DNA of 63,780 nucleotides from contig NZ_JACRWC010000039.1 of assembly GCF_014306095.1 (NCBI RefSeq), positions 1 to 63,780 of the forward strand. The letters are read 5' to 3'. This DNA comes from Lentihominibacter faecis (lineage in GTDB: Bacteria; Bacillota; Clostridia; Peptostreptococcales; Anaerovoracaceae). This document shows positions 50,930 through 59,285 of the stretch, in pieces. Made by a program: the position numbers and the translations under genes. Under the pieces are notes generated by a model. The model ran no database searches. It saw nothing but the letters and a program-made list of their open reading frames with translations, and had not been told where the DNA came from. The stretch's first letter is position 1. Each line of letters opens with the position of its first letter.

Positions 50930-52417
50930 TTATTTCTCGATGAGCTTAGCCTTCTTGACTACTTTTGTCATCTGATAGTACTCGAATCTCTTCAGCGTGG
51001 TTTCGTCTGTTGTCGTTGCGATACTGATTACTACCGTAACGATCAGGTTGATGGCCATCGAATAGAATCCAGGGTTGAAGCCGAACGGCATACCTGCTGC
51101 ACCGCCCATTCCCAGCTGCATGAACGCATAGGAGAGAACACCACAAACGATTCCTGAACCGACGCCGTATTTGTTGGCCTTTTTCCAGAAGAATCCCAGT
51201 ATGACCGCGATGAATGTCTGGGACAGACCGCCGTAAGCGATGGTCGTTACGTTAGCCATCAGTGCCGGGAAGTACAGTGCTACGATGGCACCTGCGATCA
51301 GGAATACTGCTGTTACAACACGAACCAGGGAAGTCATCTTCTTTTCTTCCAGATCCGGTTTGATCACACCCATGATGTTCTTGGAGAACAGTCCGCCAAC
51401 ACACAGAGCTGACATAGCCATTACCAGGATCGCTGTCAGTGCACCGCCGCCTGCGATAACACCGATCATCCAGTTTGGCAGAGTATCTACAGCGATAGCC
51501 AGCAGAGACCAGTCACTGTTTTCCAGATTCGGGATCTGTGCTACTGCATAGTAGGCTGCGATCACCAGGAACGGGAACATGATCATGTACAGCGGCATAA
51601 GGATAGAATTTTTACGCAGCGTATGGTCGCTCTTGCTTGTCAGCAGCGCCTGGAAGGAAATCGGCAGCATGTAGAATCCCAGCATCTGGAACAGGATCGT
51701 GGACATGGTGAATTCTACATTGGTTTCGCCCGGTTTCGTAGAGATGATCAGCTGTTCCGGATGGGTATCAGCCACCTTGTGGAAAATACCGCCAACGCCG
51801 CCAGGCATCTTTACGATAGCTGCAACACCTACTACGATGATGGAACATACCAGCAGGATGTCCTTCATAACGCTTACCCATGCCGGAGCGCGGATGCCGG
51901 CAACTGCGATGTAAATGAATGCCAGGACCGTTGCGATAACAACTGCTGCGATGAAGCTTACTCCGATGTTGAGGTATTCGAAGAGGATCGCCATCCCGGA
52001 GAACTGGTTCTGGATCCACGGTGTCAGGAAGATGATCGCTACGATCGCTACGATTACCTGCAGTGCTTTACTGTTATATCTCCAGCCGATAACGTCGCCG
52101 ATGGAGGTTGCGCCGGACAGCTGTCCCATACGCCAGATGGCAGGGTTCATGAAATATCCTACGCAGTATGCCAGCAGAATGTAGCAGATGAACCACAGTC
52201 CGTAAGTAGCACCGTTAGCATAAATGGAGCCCGGCGTACCGATCATGGTACCGATACTGTAAATTTCGCCTACCGAAATAAAGAATACCAGGAATGCCCC
52301 GAAGGAACCTCCTGCAGTCATAACATCTCCCATGTCAGAGCTTACTGCGCCCCGCTTGGAAAGGATCGCGATCACCAGGGAAGCGATCAGAATCAGTGCA
52401 AAGATTGCAAATGCCAT
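50930..52417 (-). CDS. Sodium:solute symporter family protein
   Basis: 495 residues, about 13 membrane helices. GTMIGTPGSIYANGATYG near residue 55 and ALTAILVMAMSALCVGGL near 330 fit the SSS family. It is co-transcribed with the small DUF3311-type protein upstream (1-nt overlap), a pairing known for SSS carriers of organic acids or amino acids. Candidate regulator sites lie in front of this two-gene operon. Confidence 0.92.
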   Translation of the reverse strand: MAFAIFALILIASLVIAILSKRGAVSSDMGDVMTAGGSFGAFLVFFISVGEIYSIGTMIGTPGSIYANGATYGLWFICYILLAYCVGYFMNPAIWRMGQLSGATSIGDVIGWRYNSKALQVIVAIVAIIFLTPWIQNQFSGMAILFEYLNIGVSFIAAVVIATVLAFIYIAVAGIRAPAWVSVMKDILLVCSIIVVGVAAIVKMPGGVGGIFHKVADTHPEQLIISTKPGETNVEFTMSTILFQMLGFYMLPISFQALLTSKSDHTLRKNSILMPLYMIMFPFLVIAAYYAVAQIPNLENSDWSLLAIAVDTLPNWMIGVIAGGGALTAILVMAMSALCVGGLFSKNIMGVIKPDLEEKKMTSLVRVVTAVFLIAGAIVALYFPALMANVTTIAYGGLSQTFIAVILGFFWKKANKYGVGSGIVCGVLSYAFMQLGMGGAAGMPFGFNPGFYSMAINLIVTVVISIATTTDETTLKRFEYYQMTKVVKKAKLIEK

Positions 52418-52698
52418 TATTTCTTCACCTCCTCGTTTTCGTCAGCCGCAATAAGAGCTTTCACTTCGTCCATTTTCTTTGCTTCCAGCTCTCTGGCGTC
52501 TTTTCTGTTAAGAGGATCCAGCTTGAATGCGATCAGCAGACACAGAGAAGTCAGGAACATCCAGGTGAAAATCCAGAAGTAGTTAAAGGAAAATCCTAAT
52601 ACAAATGGTTCGATCCGGTTGTACAGCGGGAAACATACCGTCACTGCACAGAAGGGAACGATAAAACCGATGATGATAGTAAGAATACGATTTTTCAT
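52417..52698 (-). CDS. DUF3311-type small membrane protein
   Basis: 93 residues from the ATG at 52698 (AAGGAG upstream). Two membrane helices (about 5-25 and 40-62) joined by PLYNRIEPFVLGFSFNYFW, the DUF3311 pattern, then a charged tail. Its TAA overlaps the symporter ATG (TAATG). Probably a small partner subunit of the symporter. Confidence 0.85.
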   Translation of the reverse strand: MKNRILTIIIGFIVPFCAVTVCFPLYNRIEPFVLGFSFNYFWIFTWMFLTSLCLLIAFKLDPLNRKDARELEAKKMDEVKALIAADENEEVKK

Positions 52699-52747
52699 CT
52701 TGTTCGCATCTCCTTTCAGATAAATGTGATTGATAAGTTCTGTCCCT

Positions 52748-52753
52748 ATCATA
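52748..52753 (-). promoter_or_regulatory. -10 box of the DUF3311-symporter operon
   Basis: TATGAT on the minus strand (52748-52753) with no recognisable -35 box. It lies just downstream of the TTAAG repeats and so fits an activator-dependent promoter. Confidence 0.5.
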
Positions 52754-52763
52754 TCGTTATTTT

Positions 52764-52821
52764 CTTAACGCTCCCTATAAGGGGGCTTAAGAATTCTTAA
52801 GAGATGCTAAAAAGGGCTTAA
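52764..52821 (-). promoter_or_regulatory. Phased TTAAG repeats, candidate OmpR-type regulator site
   Basis: On the minus strand TTAAG occurs at 52817-52821, 52796-52800, 52786-52790 and 52764-52768, with a TTAGC variant at 52806-52810. The steps are 11, 10, 10 and 22 bp, one or two helical turns. Direct repeats at this spacing are typical binding sites of OmpR/PhoB-family regulators, and such a gene starts the next transcription unit. Confidence 0.6.
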
Positions 52822-52852
52822 GAAAAAAGCCGGAAGCAAATGCTTACCGGCT
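52822..52852 (-). terminator. Terminator of the response regulator gene
   Basis: On the minus strand AGCCGGTAAGC, a short loop, GCTTCCGGCT, then TTTTTTC. The first arm overlaps the last codons of the regulator gene. Confidence 0.85.
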
Positions 52853-53557
52853 GCGAACTGTTACCTCGTCATGAAATTTATATCCGGCGCCCCGGATGTT
52901 GTAAATGAATTTCTGATCTTCTTTCTCTATTTTCTTGCGAATATTGCTGATATAGACCATGATGGTCCGGCTGTCTCCCGCAAGGCTTTCTTCCTTCCAG
53001 ACCAGTTCAAATAGCTGATCCATACTGAACACCCTCTTTGGGCTGCGGATCAGTGTAAGCAGGATATCGAATTCCTTGGTCGTCACATTCACAGGCTGAC
53101 CGTCCAGCTGCACAGTTCTGGCAGTTTCATCCACCTCGAGTCCACGACATTCATAGACGGGATTTCGCTCTGCTTCTGCCTGGCGAGCCCTTCGCTCTCT
53201 TCTCAAATGAGCCTTGATACGGGCAATCAGCTCCCCGGAATTAAAAGGTTTTGTGATATAGTCATCTCCGCCTACCGACAGAGCGATGATCTTATCGATT
53301 TCCTCGGATTTACAGCTCATAAATAAAATGGGTGCCGCCACTTTATTTCGGATCTGCAGGCAAAGGTCTACACCGCTGATATCGGGAAGCATGATATCCA
53401 GAAGGATCAGGTCAGGCTCCACCGATTCCAGCAGCTCCAGCGCCGAAGTCGCATCGTATGCCGTATACGTCTGAAACTGCTCATTGTCTAAAAACGATTT
53501 GACCAGCAGGCACATTTCTTTTTCATCATCTACGATCAGGATTTTTTCATTGCTCAT
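52844..53557 (-). CDS. OmpR-family response regulator
   Basis: 237 residues from the ATG at 53557 (GGAGAG upstream). A receiver domain with IVDDEKE, phospho-acceptor D54 (LLDIMLPD) and K near 106 (DDYITKPF). The winged-helix effector domain occupies about 140-235 (TTKEFDILLTLIRSPKRVF and RTIMVYISNIRKK). No kinase gene is next to it. The phased repeats beyond its terminator suggest it controls the DUF3311-symporter operon. Confidence 0.93.
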   Translation of the reverse strand: MSNEKILIVDDEKEMCLLVKSFLDNEQFQTYTAYDATSALELLESVEPDLILLDIMLPDISGVDLCLQIRNKVAAPILFMSCKSEEIDKIIALSVGGDDYITKPFNSGELIARIKAHLRRERRARQAEAERNPVYECRGLEVDETARTVQLDGQPVNVTTKEFDILLTLIRSPKRVFSMDQLFELVWKEESLAGDSRTIMVYISNIRKKIEKEDQKFIYNIRGAGYKFHDEVTVRSR

Positions 53558-53654
53558 ACGCTTATACTCTCCAGACTGCAAAGATTGCAATTTTCTTTAT
53601 TCTACCACGTCCGGCAGATTTGGTAAACCGCAAAGGAAACGCGTCAGTATATAT

Positions 53655-53692
53655 GAAAAAACCTCGCGATACACAAGTCCGCGAGGTTTTCT
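53655..53692. terminator. Terminator of the rpsF-ssb-rpsR operon
   Basis: AAAACCTCGCG and its exact complement (53657-53667 and 53679-53689) with an 11-nt loop. It is flanked by T-runs on both strands, so it can stop transcription from either side. Confidence 0.9.
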
Positions 53693-53729
53693 TTTGCATT
53701 TTACATTTTGCATTGATTACTGTCTGAAA

Positions 53730-53966
53730 CTAGTCAGCAGTGTAAGGCAGCAGAGCTACGATTCTTGCTCTCTTGATTGCCTTCGTTACTTCTCTCTGAT
53801 GTACAGCGCAGGTTCCTGTGATTCTCTTTGGCAGGATCTTGCCTCTTTCTGTTACATACTTCTTGAGTTTTTCAACATCTTTGTAATCTATTGCTTCCGT
53901 TTTGTCGGCACAGAACTGGCAAACTTTTTTTCTTCTCATGCCGCCACGTCTTTTATTGTTTTCCAT
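53730..53966 (-). CDS. rpsR: 30S ribosomal protein S18
   Basis: 78 residues. [12 protein letters not shown] near the start and [24 protein letters not shown] match S18. It pairs with S6 on the small subunit. Last gene of the rpsF-ssb-rpsR operon, the conserved order in Firmicutes. Confidence 0.97.
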   Translation of the reverse strand: MENNKRRGGMRRKKVCQFCADKTEAIDYKDVEKLKKYVTERGKILPKRITGTCAVHQREVTKAIKRARIVALLPYTAD

Positions 53967-53981
53967 GATTTCACTCCTCTC

Positions 53982-54443
53982 TTAGAATGGGATGTCATCA
54001 TCGGTGATGGCCTGAAATCCTTCCGGAACGCCATTGTCACGATCGTCATAACTCTGGGACTGCTGCGGCTGCGCATACTGCTGTCCCTGCTGTCCGCCTG
54101 CGTTTCCGCCGGATCTCGGGGCTCTGTCGCCCCACTCTAAAAATTCTACTCTGTCGGCCACTACATCTGTCGTGTACACAGTAGCGCCGTCTCTGTTGGT
54201 ATAGCTTCCGGTCTGGATCCTTCCCTGTACGCCTACAAGTCTGCCTTTCGCCAGGAACTTCTCACAGTTCTCAGCCTGACGGCCAAATACCGTAACGCGC
54301 GGAAAATCTGTCTTCTTTTCCTGTCCGGATCTTGTCGGTCTGTCGATTGCAACGGTAAAAGTCGCGATCGCCATCTGACTTTCGGAAATATACCTTACTT
54401 CAGGGTCTCTGGTTAATCTTCCGATCAGTACAACACTATTCAT
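53982..54443 (-). CDS. ssb: Single-stranded DNA-binding protein
   Basis: 153 residues. An OB-fold domain (MNSVVLIGRLTRDPEVRY start, VFGRQAENCEKFLAKG), a Gly/Gln-rich linker, and the acidic tail ending DDDIPF that recruits partner proteins. It coats single-stranded DNA. It lies between rpsF and rpsR. Confidence 0.97.
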   Translation of the reverse strand: MNSVVLIGRLTRDPEVRYISESQMAIATFTVAIDRPTRSGQEKKTDFPRVTVFGRQAENCEKFLAKGRLVGVQGRIQTGSYTNRDGATVYTTDVVADRVEFLEWGDRAPRSGGNAGGQQGQQYAQPQQSQSYDDRDNGVPEGFQAITDDDIPF

Positions 54444-54457
54444 ACTGCACCCCTTTT

Positions 54458-54745
54458 CTATTTTTCATCTTTGTTGATGATGATGTGTCTCATTACGTTG
54501 TCGGAGATCTTGAGTCTTCTGTCAAGTTCCTTCGGCAGTGTGTGCGGAGCTTTAAACTCTACAACTACGTAATATCCTTCCGCCTTCTTCTGGATCGGAT
54601 ATGCGAGCTTCTTCATTCCCCAAACGTCTACATTACCAACTTCACCTTCGCTGGCGATGATAGTCTTTACTGTTTCTACAGTAGCATCTTTCTTATCATC
54701 TTCTAATGCAGGATCGAGGATGAACATTACTTCATAATTTGCCAT
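54458..54745 (-). CDS. rpsF: 30S ribosomal protein S6
   Basis: 95 residues from the ATG at 54745 (GGGAGGTGA upstream). An in-frame extension to 54796 would run through the leader hairpin and is rejected. It starts ANYEVMFILDPAL and has the S6 core KKLAYPIQKKAEGYYVV. First gene of the operon. Confidence 0.96.
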   Translation of the reverse strand: MANYEVMFILDPALEDDKKDATVETVKTIIASEGEVGNVDVWGMKKLAYPIQKKAEGYYVVVEFKAPHTLPKELDRRLKISDNVMRHIIINKDEK

Positions 54746-54774
54746 CTTTCTTTCACCTCCCTGTGGACTAAATG

Positions 54775-54794
54775 GCGATGGAACGGTCCATCGC
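54775..54794 (-). promoter_or_regulatory. rpsF leader hairpin, probable S6:S18 autoregulatory site
   Basis: A perfect 8-bp stem (GCGATGGA) closed by a CCGT loop, in the short leader between the promoter and the rpsF ribosome site. S6:S18 leaders present a CCG element in such a hairpin so that the free S6:S18 complex can repress its own operon. The assignment is from known biology plus position. Confidence 0.65.
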
Positions 54795-54825
54795 AAGGAT
54801 TGCGTGCAAAATCACACGCCTATAT

Positions 54826-54853
54826 ATTATACCGGAAATCCGCGAGAATGCAA
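54826..54853 (-). promoter_or_regulatory. Promoter of rpsF-ssb-rpsR
   Basis: On the minus strand TTGCAT (54848-54853), 16 bp, TATAAT (54826-54831). It lies only about 25 bp from the inferred end of the conjugative element. Confidence 0.7.
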
Positions 54854-54960
54854 GGGGAATGAGTGATTTTGTATTTTTTTTAGGTAAAAAACACAATAAA
54901 AATCTGATTATCCGCTAAAACACAGTATCTATCAGCATTTTCAAGAAAACAAATACATCA

Positions 54961-54981
54961 ATTTACTACTTATTTACTACT
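54961..54981 (-). mobile_element. Two DR2-type integrase arm sites
   Basis: On the minus strand AGTAGTAAAT occurs twice, 11 bp apart (54961-54970 and 54972-54981). This matches the DR2 arm sites bound by the N-terminal domain of Tn916 integrase. They lie about 80-100 bp inside the inferred left end, which supports a Tn916-type tyrosine integrase at the far end. Confidence 0.72.
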
Positions 54982-55081
54982 AACGAATGAGCCTTGATAC
55001 GCAAGTTTTCCTAGATATGCAAAGATATGGTACAGCACATCAGTATTAAAATAAGAAAAAATTGAATAACTCATAGACTAT

Positions 55082-55136
55082 GGAACGCCTAACATGACGT
55101 TCCTTTTCTATTTCCAGCCGTTCTTATTGGACGGCT
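55082..55136 (+). promoter_or_regulatory. Two successive hairpins before the adhesin gene
   Basis: GGAACG (55082-55087) pairs with CGTTCC (55098-55103) and is followed by TTTTC. AGCCGT (55116-55121) pairs with ACGGCT (55131-55136) and is followed by ATTTTATT. Both resemble short intrinsic terminators in the leader of the first element gene and could act as attenuators. The stretch 54982-55081 has no recognised feature. Confidence 0.5.
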
Positions 55137-55171
55137 ATTTTATTACCCAAAATGAAAGGAGCATTAGATTT

Positions 55172-58100
55172 ATGAAAAAGATGTTAAAACGATTGTGTAC
55201 GGGCTTCTTAGCTCTTGCAACTGTCGTTACTGCTTTACCGACTACACCCGTCCATGCAGAAAGTAAGCAATACTGGACGGAAAGTGCAGAGCGTGTCGGT
55301 ATCATTGAAAAAGTAATGAATGACGGTTCTATCGGTTCGACATTCAATGAGGGCTATATGAAAGTCGAGGGCGAAACTGCCTATTGTATCGACATTAACA
55401 CAAACTTTAAGAACGGTTACAAGACCAGAGCTGACGCAAGCTCACGCATGAGTGCTGACCAGATTTCAGATGTGGCGTTATCCTTAGAGTATGTCAAACA
55501 GTATGGCGAAGCTCACAAGGAACTGAACTACAAACAAGTCTATCTGTTGGAACAATGTGTAGTCTGGCAGAGATTGAGCGTACATTTTGGCTGGCAATGT
55601 GATAACGTGCGAGCTTCTTATGATGAAATTCCAAAGGCAACACAGGACGAAGTTTTCTCTGGTGCAAAAGCCTTTATCAAAGAAAATAAAGGACGCTATG
55701 AATGTGGCGGTTATATCTACTCTGGCGAGGGGCAGGAATTAGGACAATTCTGGGCGAAGCTGAATGTCGGAAATGCGAAACTGCAAAAGACTTCCAGTAA
55801 TACCAGCATTACCGACGGTAACGGGAATTACTCTATTGCAGGTGCAACCTATGGTGTCTTTTCTGATAAGGACTGTACGAAACAGCTTGCCACCCTTACG
55901 ACTGATGAAAACGGAAATACAGATGTTGTAGAGGTAAAGGCTGGCACAGTTTATATCAAGGAGTTATCCGCACCAGCAGGATATAAAGTAGATAAAACCA
56001 TATATTCCTTAAAGGTTGAAGTTGGAAAGACAGCAATTTTGAAAGTATCAGATACGCCAAAAGTAACGGACACTTTGATTGAGCTTTTCAAGATTGATAT
56101 GGAAACACAGAAAGACAATCCGCAAGGGAACGCTTCTTTAGCAGGTGCGGAATTTACATGGAAGTATTATGCAGGCTTCTATAATAAAGACAATCTCCCT
56201 GCCGAAGCTACTCGTACATGGGTTACAAAGACAATCGCTGAAACAGACAGCGACGGGACAACTCACTACATCGCAAAATTAGCGGACGCATACAAGGTAT
56301 CTGGCGATAGCTTCTATATGCAGGACGGCAAGGCGGTTCTTCCACTTGGAACGCTAACCGTTGAGGAAACGAAAGCTCCAAACGGCTACTTGTTAGACGG
56401 TGCATATATGCAGGCTGGCGATAAGTCCGAACAGATAAAAGGCTTATATGTAACACAGATTACAGAGGACGGCGACCTTGCCGTACTTACTGGAAGTAAC
56501 CAGTTTTCTGTATCAGACAAGGTTATCCGTGGTGGTGTGAAAATTCAGAAACGAGATTTAGAAACGGGCGATACAAAGCCACAAGGAAGTGCTACCTTGA
56601 AAGATACTGCTTTTGACATCATTTCCTTAAATGATAATGCGGTATTGGTTGAGGGCAAATTATACAAGAAAAATGAAGTGGTAAAAACAATCCATACCGA
56701 TATTGAGGGTGTCGCTTCTACTTCTTCTGACCTTTTACCTTATGGAAAATTCCGTATCGTTGAAAGTGAAGCTCCCGACGGTTACTTAACTGACGGTGCA
56801 AAGCCGATTGATTTTACAATCACAGAAAATGGAAAAATCGTGGACTTAACCGACGAAGCTCATTCTATCTATAATCAGATTAAGCGTGGAGATATTGAGG
56901 GTGTAAAAATCGGTGCAGGTACACACAAGCGTCTTGCTAATGTTCCCTTTAGGATCACAAGCAAGATGACGGGCGAAAATCATGTCGTGGTAACTGATGA
57001 TAACGGGCAATTCTCCACTTCTGCTGAATGGGCTTCTCATAAGCACAATACAAACGCAGGAAAGACCAGCGAGGACGGTGTGTGGTTTGGAACTTCTGAA
57101 CCAGATGACAGCAAAGGTGCGTTACCTTATGATACCTATATCATTGAAGAATTACGCTCTGATAGTAACAAAGGTTTTGAACTTATCCCACCTTTTGAAA
57201 TCGTGGTATCAAGAAATAACCTTGTGATTGATTTAGGAACGCTGACTGATGAATACGAAAAAGAAATCTCTATCCATACCACAGCGACCAGCAAAGACGG
57301 CGAAAAGACTATCCTTGCAGGAAAAGAGATTACGATTGTTGATACTGTCAAATTAGACGGACTTACAAAAGGCACAAAGTATCAGTTAAAAGGCTGGCAG
57401 ATGTTAAAAGAAGAAAATGTAGAACTTCTTATCAATGGAAAACGTGTGGAAAATGATTATACCTTTGTCGCTGATGATGAAGAAATGAAAGTGGAAATTT
57501 CCTATACATTTAATGCGTCTGCTTTAGGTGGCAAAAACCTTGTTACCTTTGAAGAATTGTATGATTTAAGCAATCCAGACGAACCCGTAAAAGTTGCGGA
57601 ACATAAAGACATTGAGGACGACGGACAGACGGTACTTATCACAGAGCGTATCGTCAAAATTCATACGACTGCTACGGATAAGGACGGCAACAAAGAGCTT
57701 GAAGCTGGAAAAGACGTTACAATCATTGATACCGTAATCTTAGAGGGCTTAGAAGTCGGTACACAGTACAAACTTGTGGGCTGGCAGATGTTGAAAGAAG
57801 AAAATGCAGAGCTTCTTATCAATGGAAAACGTGTGAAAAGTGATTACACTTTTACTGCTGACAGCGAAACTATGAAAGTGGAAGTTGCCTTTACCTTTGA
57901 CGCTACTTCTCTTGACGGCAAACAGCTTGTAACTTTTGAAGAATTGTACGATTTAAGCAATCCAGACGAGCCGAAGAAAGTTACCGAGCATAAGGATATT
58001 GAGGATAAGGGACAGACGATTACCTTTAAGGAAAAAACCAAAGTCCCAGAAGAACCAAAGAAACCCGAAACACCACAGACACCAGATACACCGCATAAAA

Positions 58101-58222
58101 CAGACAGTCCAAAAACTGGCGATAGCACAAACCTTTACGGACTGCTTGCACTTCTTTTGACTTCTGGTGCTGGACTGGCAGGTATCTTCTTCTGCAAACG
58201 CCGTAAAATGAAGAAATCATAA
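55172..58222 (+). CDS. Sortase-anchored thioester/CnaB/VaFE adhesin
   Basis: 1016 residues from the ATG at 55172 (AAAGGAGC upstream). Signal peptide 1-29. A thioester domain follows, with the predicted Cys-Gln bond between C72 (AYCIDIN) and Q128 (LEQCVVW). Then come several CnaB-type domains (about 230-300, 310-460, 470-600, 605-700) that normally carry Lys-Asn isopeptide bonds. Two 129-residue VaFE repeats start at 701 and 830 (each with VTFEELYD). A Pro/Lys-rich wall spacer and a sorting signal SPKTG (979-983, in place of LPxTG) with a helix and basic tail complete it. It is a surface adhesin, perhaps binding host protein covalently, carried by the conjugative element. Confidence 0.93.
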   Translation: MKKMLKRLCTGFLALATVVTALPTTPVHAESKQYWTESAERVGIIEKVMNDGSIGSTFNEGYMKVEGETAYCIDINTNFKNGYKTRADASSRMSADQISDVALSLEYVKQYGEAHKELNYKQVYLLEQCVVWQRLSVHFGWQCDNVRASYDEIPKATQDEVFSGAKAFIKENKGRYECGGYIYSGEGQELGQFWAKLNVGNAKLQKTSSNTSITDGNGNYSIAGATYGVFSDKDCTKQLATLTTDENGNTDVVEVKAGTVYIKELSAPAGYKVDKTIYSLKVEVGKTAILKVSDTPKVTDTLIELFKIDMETQKDNPQGNASLAGAEFTWKYYAGFYNKDNLPAEATRTWVTKTIAETDSDGTTHYIAKLADAYKVSGDSFYMQDGKAVLPLGTLTVEETKAPNGYLLDGAYMQAGDKSEQIKGLYVTQITEDGDLAVLTGSNQFSVSDKVIRGGVKIQKRDLETGDTKPQGSATLKDTAFDIISLNDNAVLVEGKLYKKNEVVKTIHTDIEGVASTSSDLLPYGKFRIVESEAPDGYLTDGAKPIDFTITENGKIVDLTDEAHSIYNQIKRGDIEGVKIGAGTHKRLANVPFRITSKMTGENHVVVTDDNGQFSTSAEWASHKHNTNAGKTSEDGVWFGTSEPDDSKGALPYDTYIIEELRSDSNKGFELIPPFEIVVSRNNLVIDLGTLTDEYEKEISIHTTATSKDGEKTILAGKEITIVDTVKLDGLTKGTKYQLKGWQMLKEENVELLINGKRVENDYTFVADDEEMKVEISYTFNASALGGKNLVTFEELYDLSNPDEPVKVAEHKDIEDDGQTVLITERIVKIHTTATDKDGNKELEAGKDVTIIDTVILEGLEVGTQYKLVGWQMLKEENAELLINGKRVKSDYTFTADSETMKVEVAFTFDATSLDGKQLVTFEELYDLSNPDEPKKVTEHKDIEDKGQTITFKEKTKVPEEPKKPETPQTPDTPHKTDSPKTGDSTNLYGLLALLLTSGAGLAGIFFCKRRKMKKS
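57272..58030 (+). repeat. Tandem VaFE-domain repeat in the adhesin gene
   Basis: Two copies of a 387-bp unit (57272-57658 and 57659 onward) that remain highly similar at the DNA level, suggesting recent duplication or ongoing recombination between the copies. Confidence 0.85.
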
Positions 58223-58458
58223 GGCGGTAACGGTATGAGAAAAGAAAAATCACGTTCTCCGCCGATACCGTGTCGGCAGACTTCCGCTTATTCTGGATTG
58301 TCTGCTACTTACCTGCAAGAACACGGATAGTCAAGGGTGCGTAAGCATTGATTTTACCCTTTACTATCTGGGGGATTGCTGGTACTTCCCAAACCGCCAG
58401 AATAAGAAATCACAATCAAAAAACTTATCAAAAATAGAAAGAAATGAGGTAAAACACT

Positions 58459-58785
58459 ATGGAAATGAAATATGTCGTGCCAGATATGGCACAGTCTTTT
58501 GGAACTCTTGAATTTGCAGGCGAAAGTGAGCCAGTCTTTGAAAGAGATAAAAATAACCGCAGGGTCTTAGCCAGACGAAGCTATAACCTTTATTCTGACG
58601 TACAAAAAGGCGAAAATGTTGTGGTAGAAATTCCCGTGCAGGCTGGCGAAAAGCATTTCAAGTATGAACAGAAAGTAAAACTTGTCAATCCGAAGTTATA
58701 TGGCAGAGGTTACGCAATCGGGGATATGGGACATACCGATTATGTGTTGCTTGCTGATGATATTGTAGCAGTTGAAGAAAAGTAA
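58459..58785 (+). CDS. DUF961 (YdcP family) protein of the conjugative element
   Basis: 108 residues. It contains FGTLEFAGE near the start and a mid-segment KYEQKVKLVNPKLY, matching the orf23/orf22 proteins of Tn916 (DUF961). They are always found just before the coupling protein gene and are thought to help conjugation. The exact role is unknown. GAGGT lies 8 nt before the ATG. The 236 bp before it hold no gene. Confidence 0.9.
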   Translation: MEMKYVVPDMAQSFGTLEFAGESEPVFERDKNNRRVLARRSYNLYSDVQKGENVVVEIPVQAGEKHFKYEQKVKLVNPKLYGRGYAIGDMGHTDYVLLADDIVAVEEK

Positions 58786-58800
58786 AGGAGTGAAGAATTT

Positions 58801-59184
58801 ATGAGATTATCAAACGGGTTTGTTATTGACAAAGAGAAAACATTTGGAGAATTAAAATTTACAGCGGTGCGAGATGTGTTCTTGCAGAATGAGGACGGGA
58901 CACCGAGTACCCAGCTTAAAAAGCGTATCTATGATTTGAAGTGCAGTCTGCATGGTGGAATTATCCCCGTGTCCGTACCGCCAGAAGTACCGTTAAGGGA
59001 ATTTCCGTACAATGCGGTTGTGGAGCTTGTCAATCCAGTAGCCGATACGGTATCAAGAAAAACCTATACGGGTGCAGATGTGGACTGGTATGTAAAGGCA
59101 GAGGATATTGTATTGAAGAATAAAAGCAACCAGAACGCAGGCAATACACAGAACCATACACCGCAGGGACAACCGAAAAAATAG
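58801..59184 (+). CDS. DUF961 (YdcP family) protein, second copy
   Basis: 127 residues. FGELKFTAVRDV at the start, FPYNAVVELVNPVAD in the middle, and a Gln/Asn-rich tail. It is paralogous to the gene before it (15-bp gap) and corresponds to Tn916 orf22. GGAGTG is the ribosome site. Confidence 0.9.
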   Translation: MRLSNGFVIDKEKTFGELKFTAVRDVFLQNEDGTPSTQLKKRIYDLKCSLHGGIIPVSVPPEVPLREFPYNAVVELVNPVADTVSRKTYTGADVDWYVKAEDIVLKNKSNQNAGNTQNHTPQGQPKK

Positions 59185-59204
59185 ACTTGCTGAATAGATT
59201 TTCG

Positions 59205-59233
59205 TTGTAGAGGATATACGGAACTGTTATAAT
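59205..59233 (+). promoter_or_regulatory. Promoter module of the MBL-fold cargo gene
   Basis: TTGTAG (59205-59210), 17 bp, TATAAT (59228-59233). The surrounding ~90 bp are closely related to those at 63300-63375, before the second cargo gene, including the spacing and a following GGTATGAAGAAAGCGA-like stretch. Confidence 0.8.
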
Positions 59234-59285
59234 ATGGGTATGAAGAAAGCGACAAATTAAAATTTTTAGGGAGTGAGAATAGTAT

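Noticed and set aside
54746-54796. N-terminal extension of S6 to 54796
   Set aside because: It would translate the leader hairpin and skip the GGGAGGTGA ribosome site. S6 starts with ANYEVMF at 54745.
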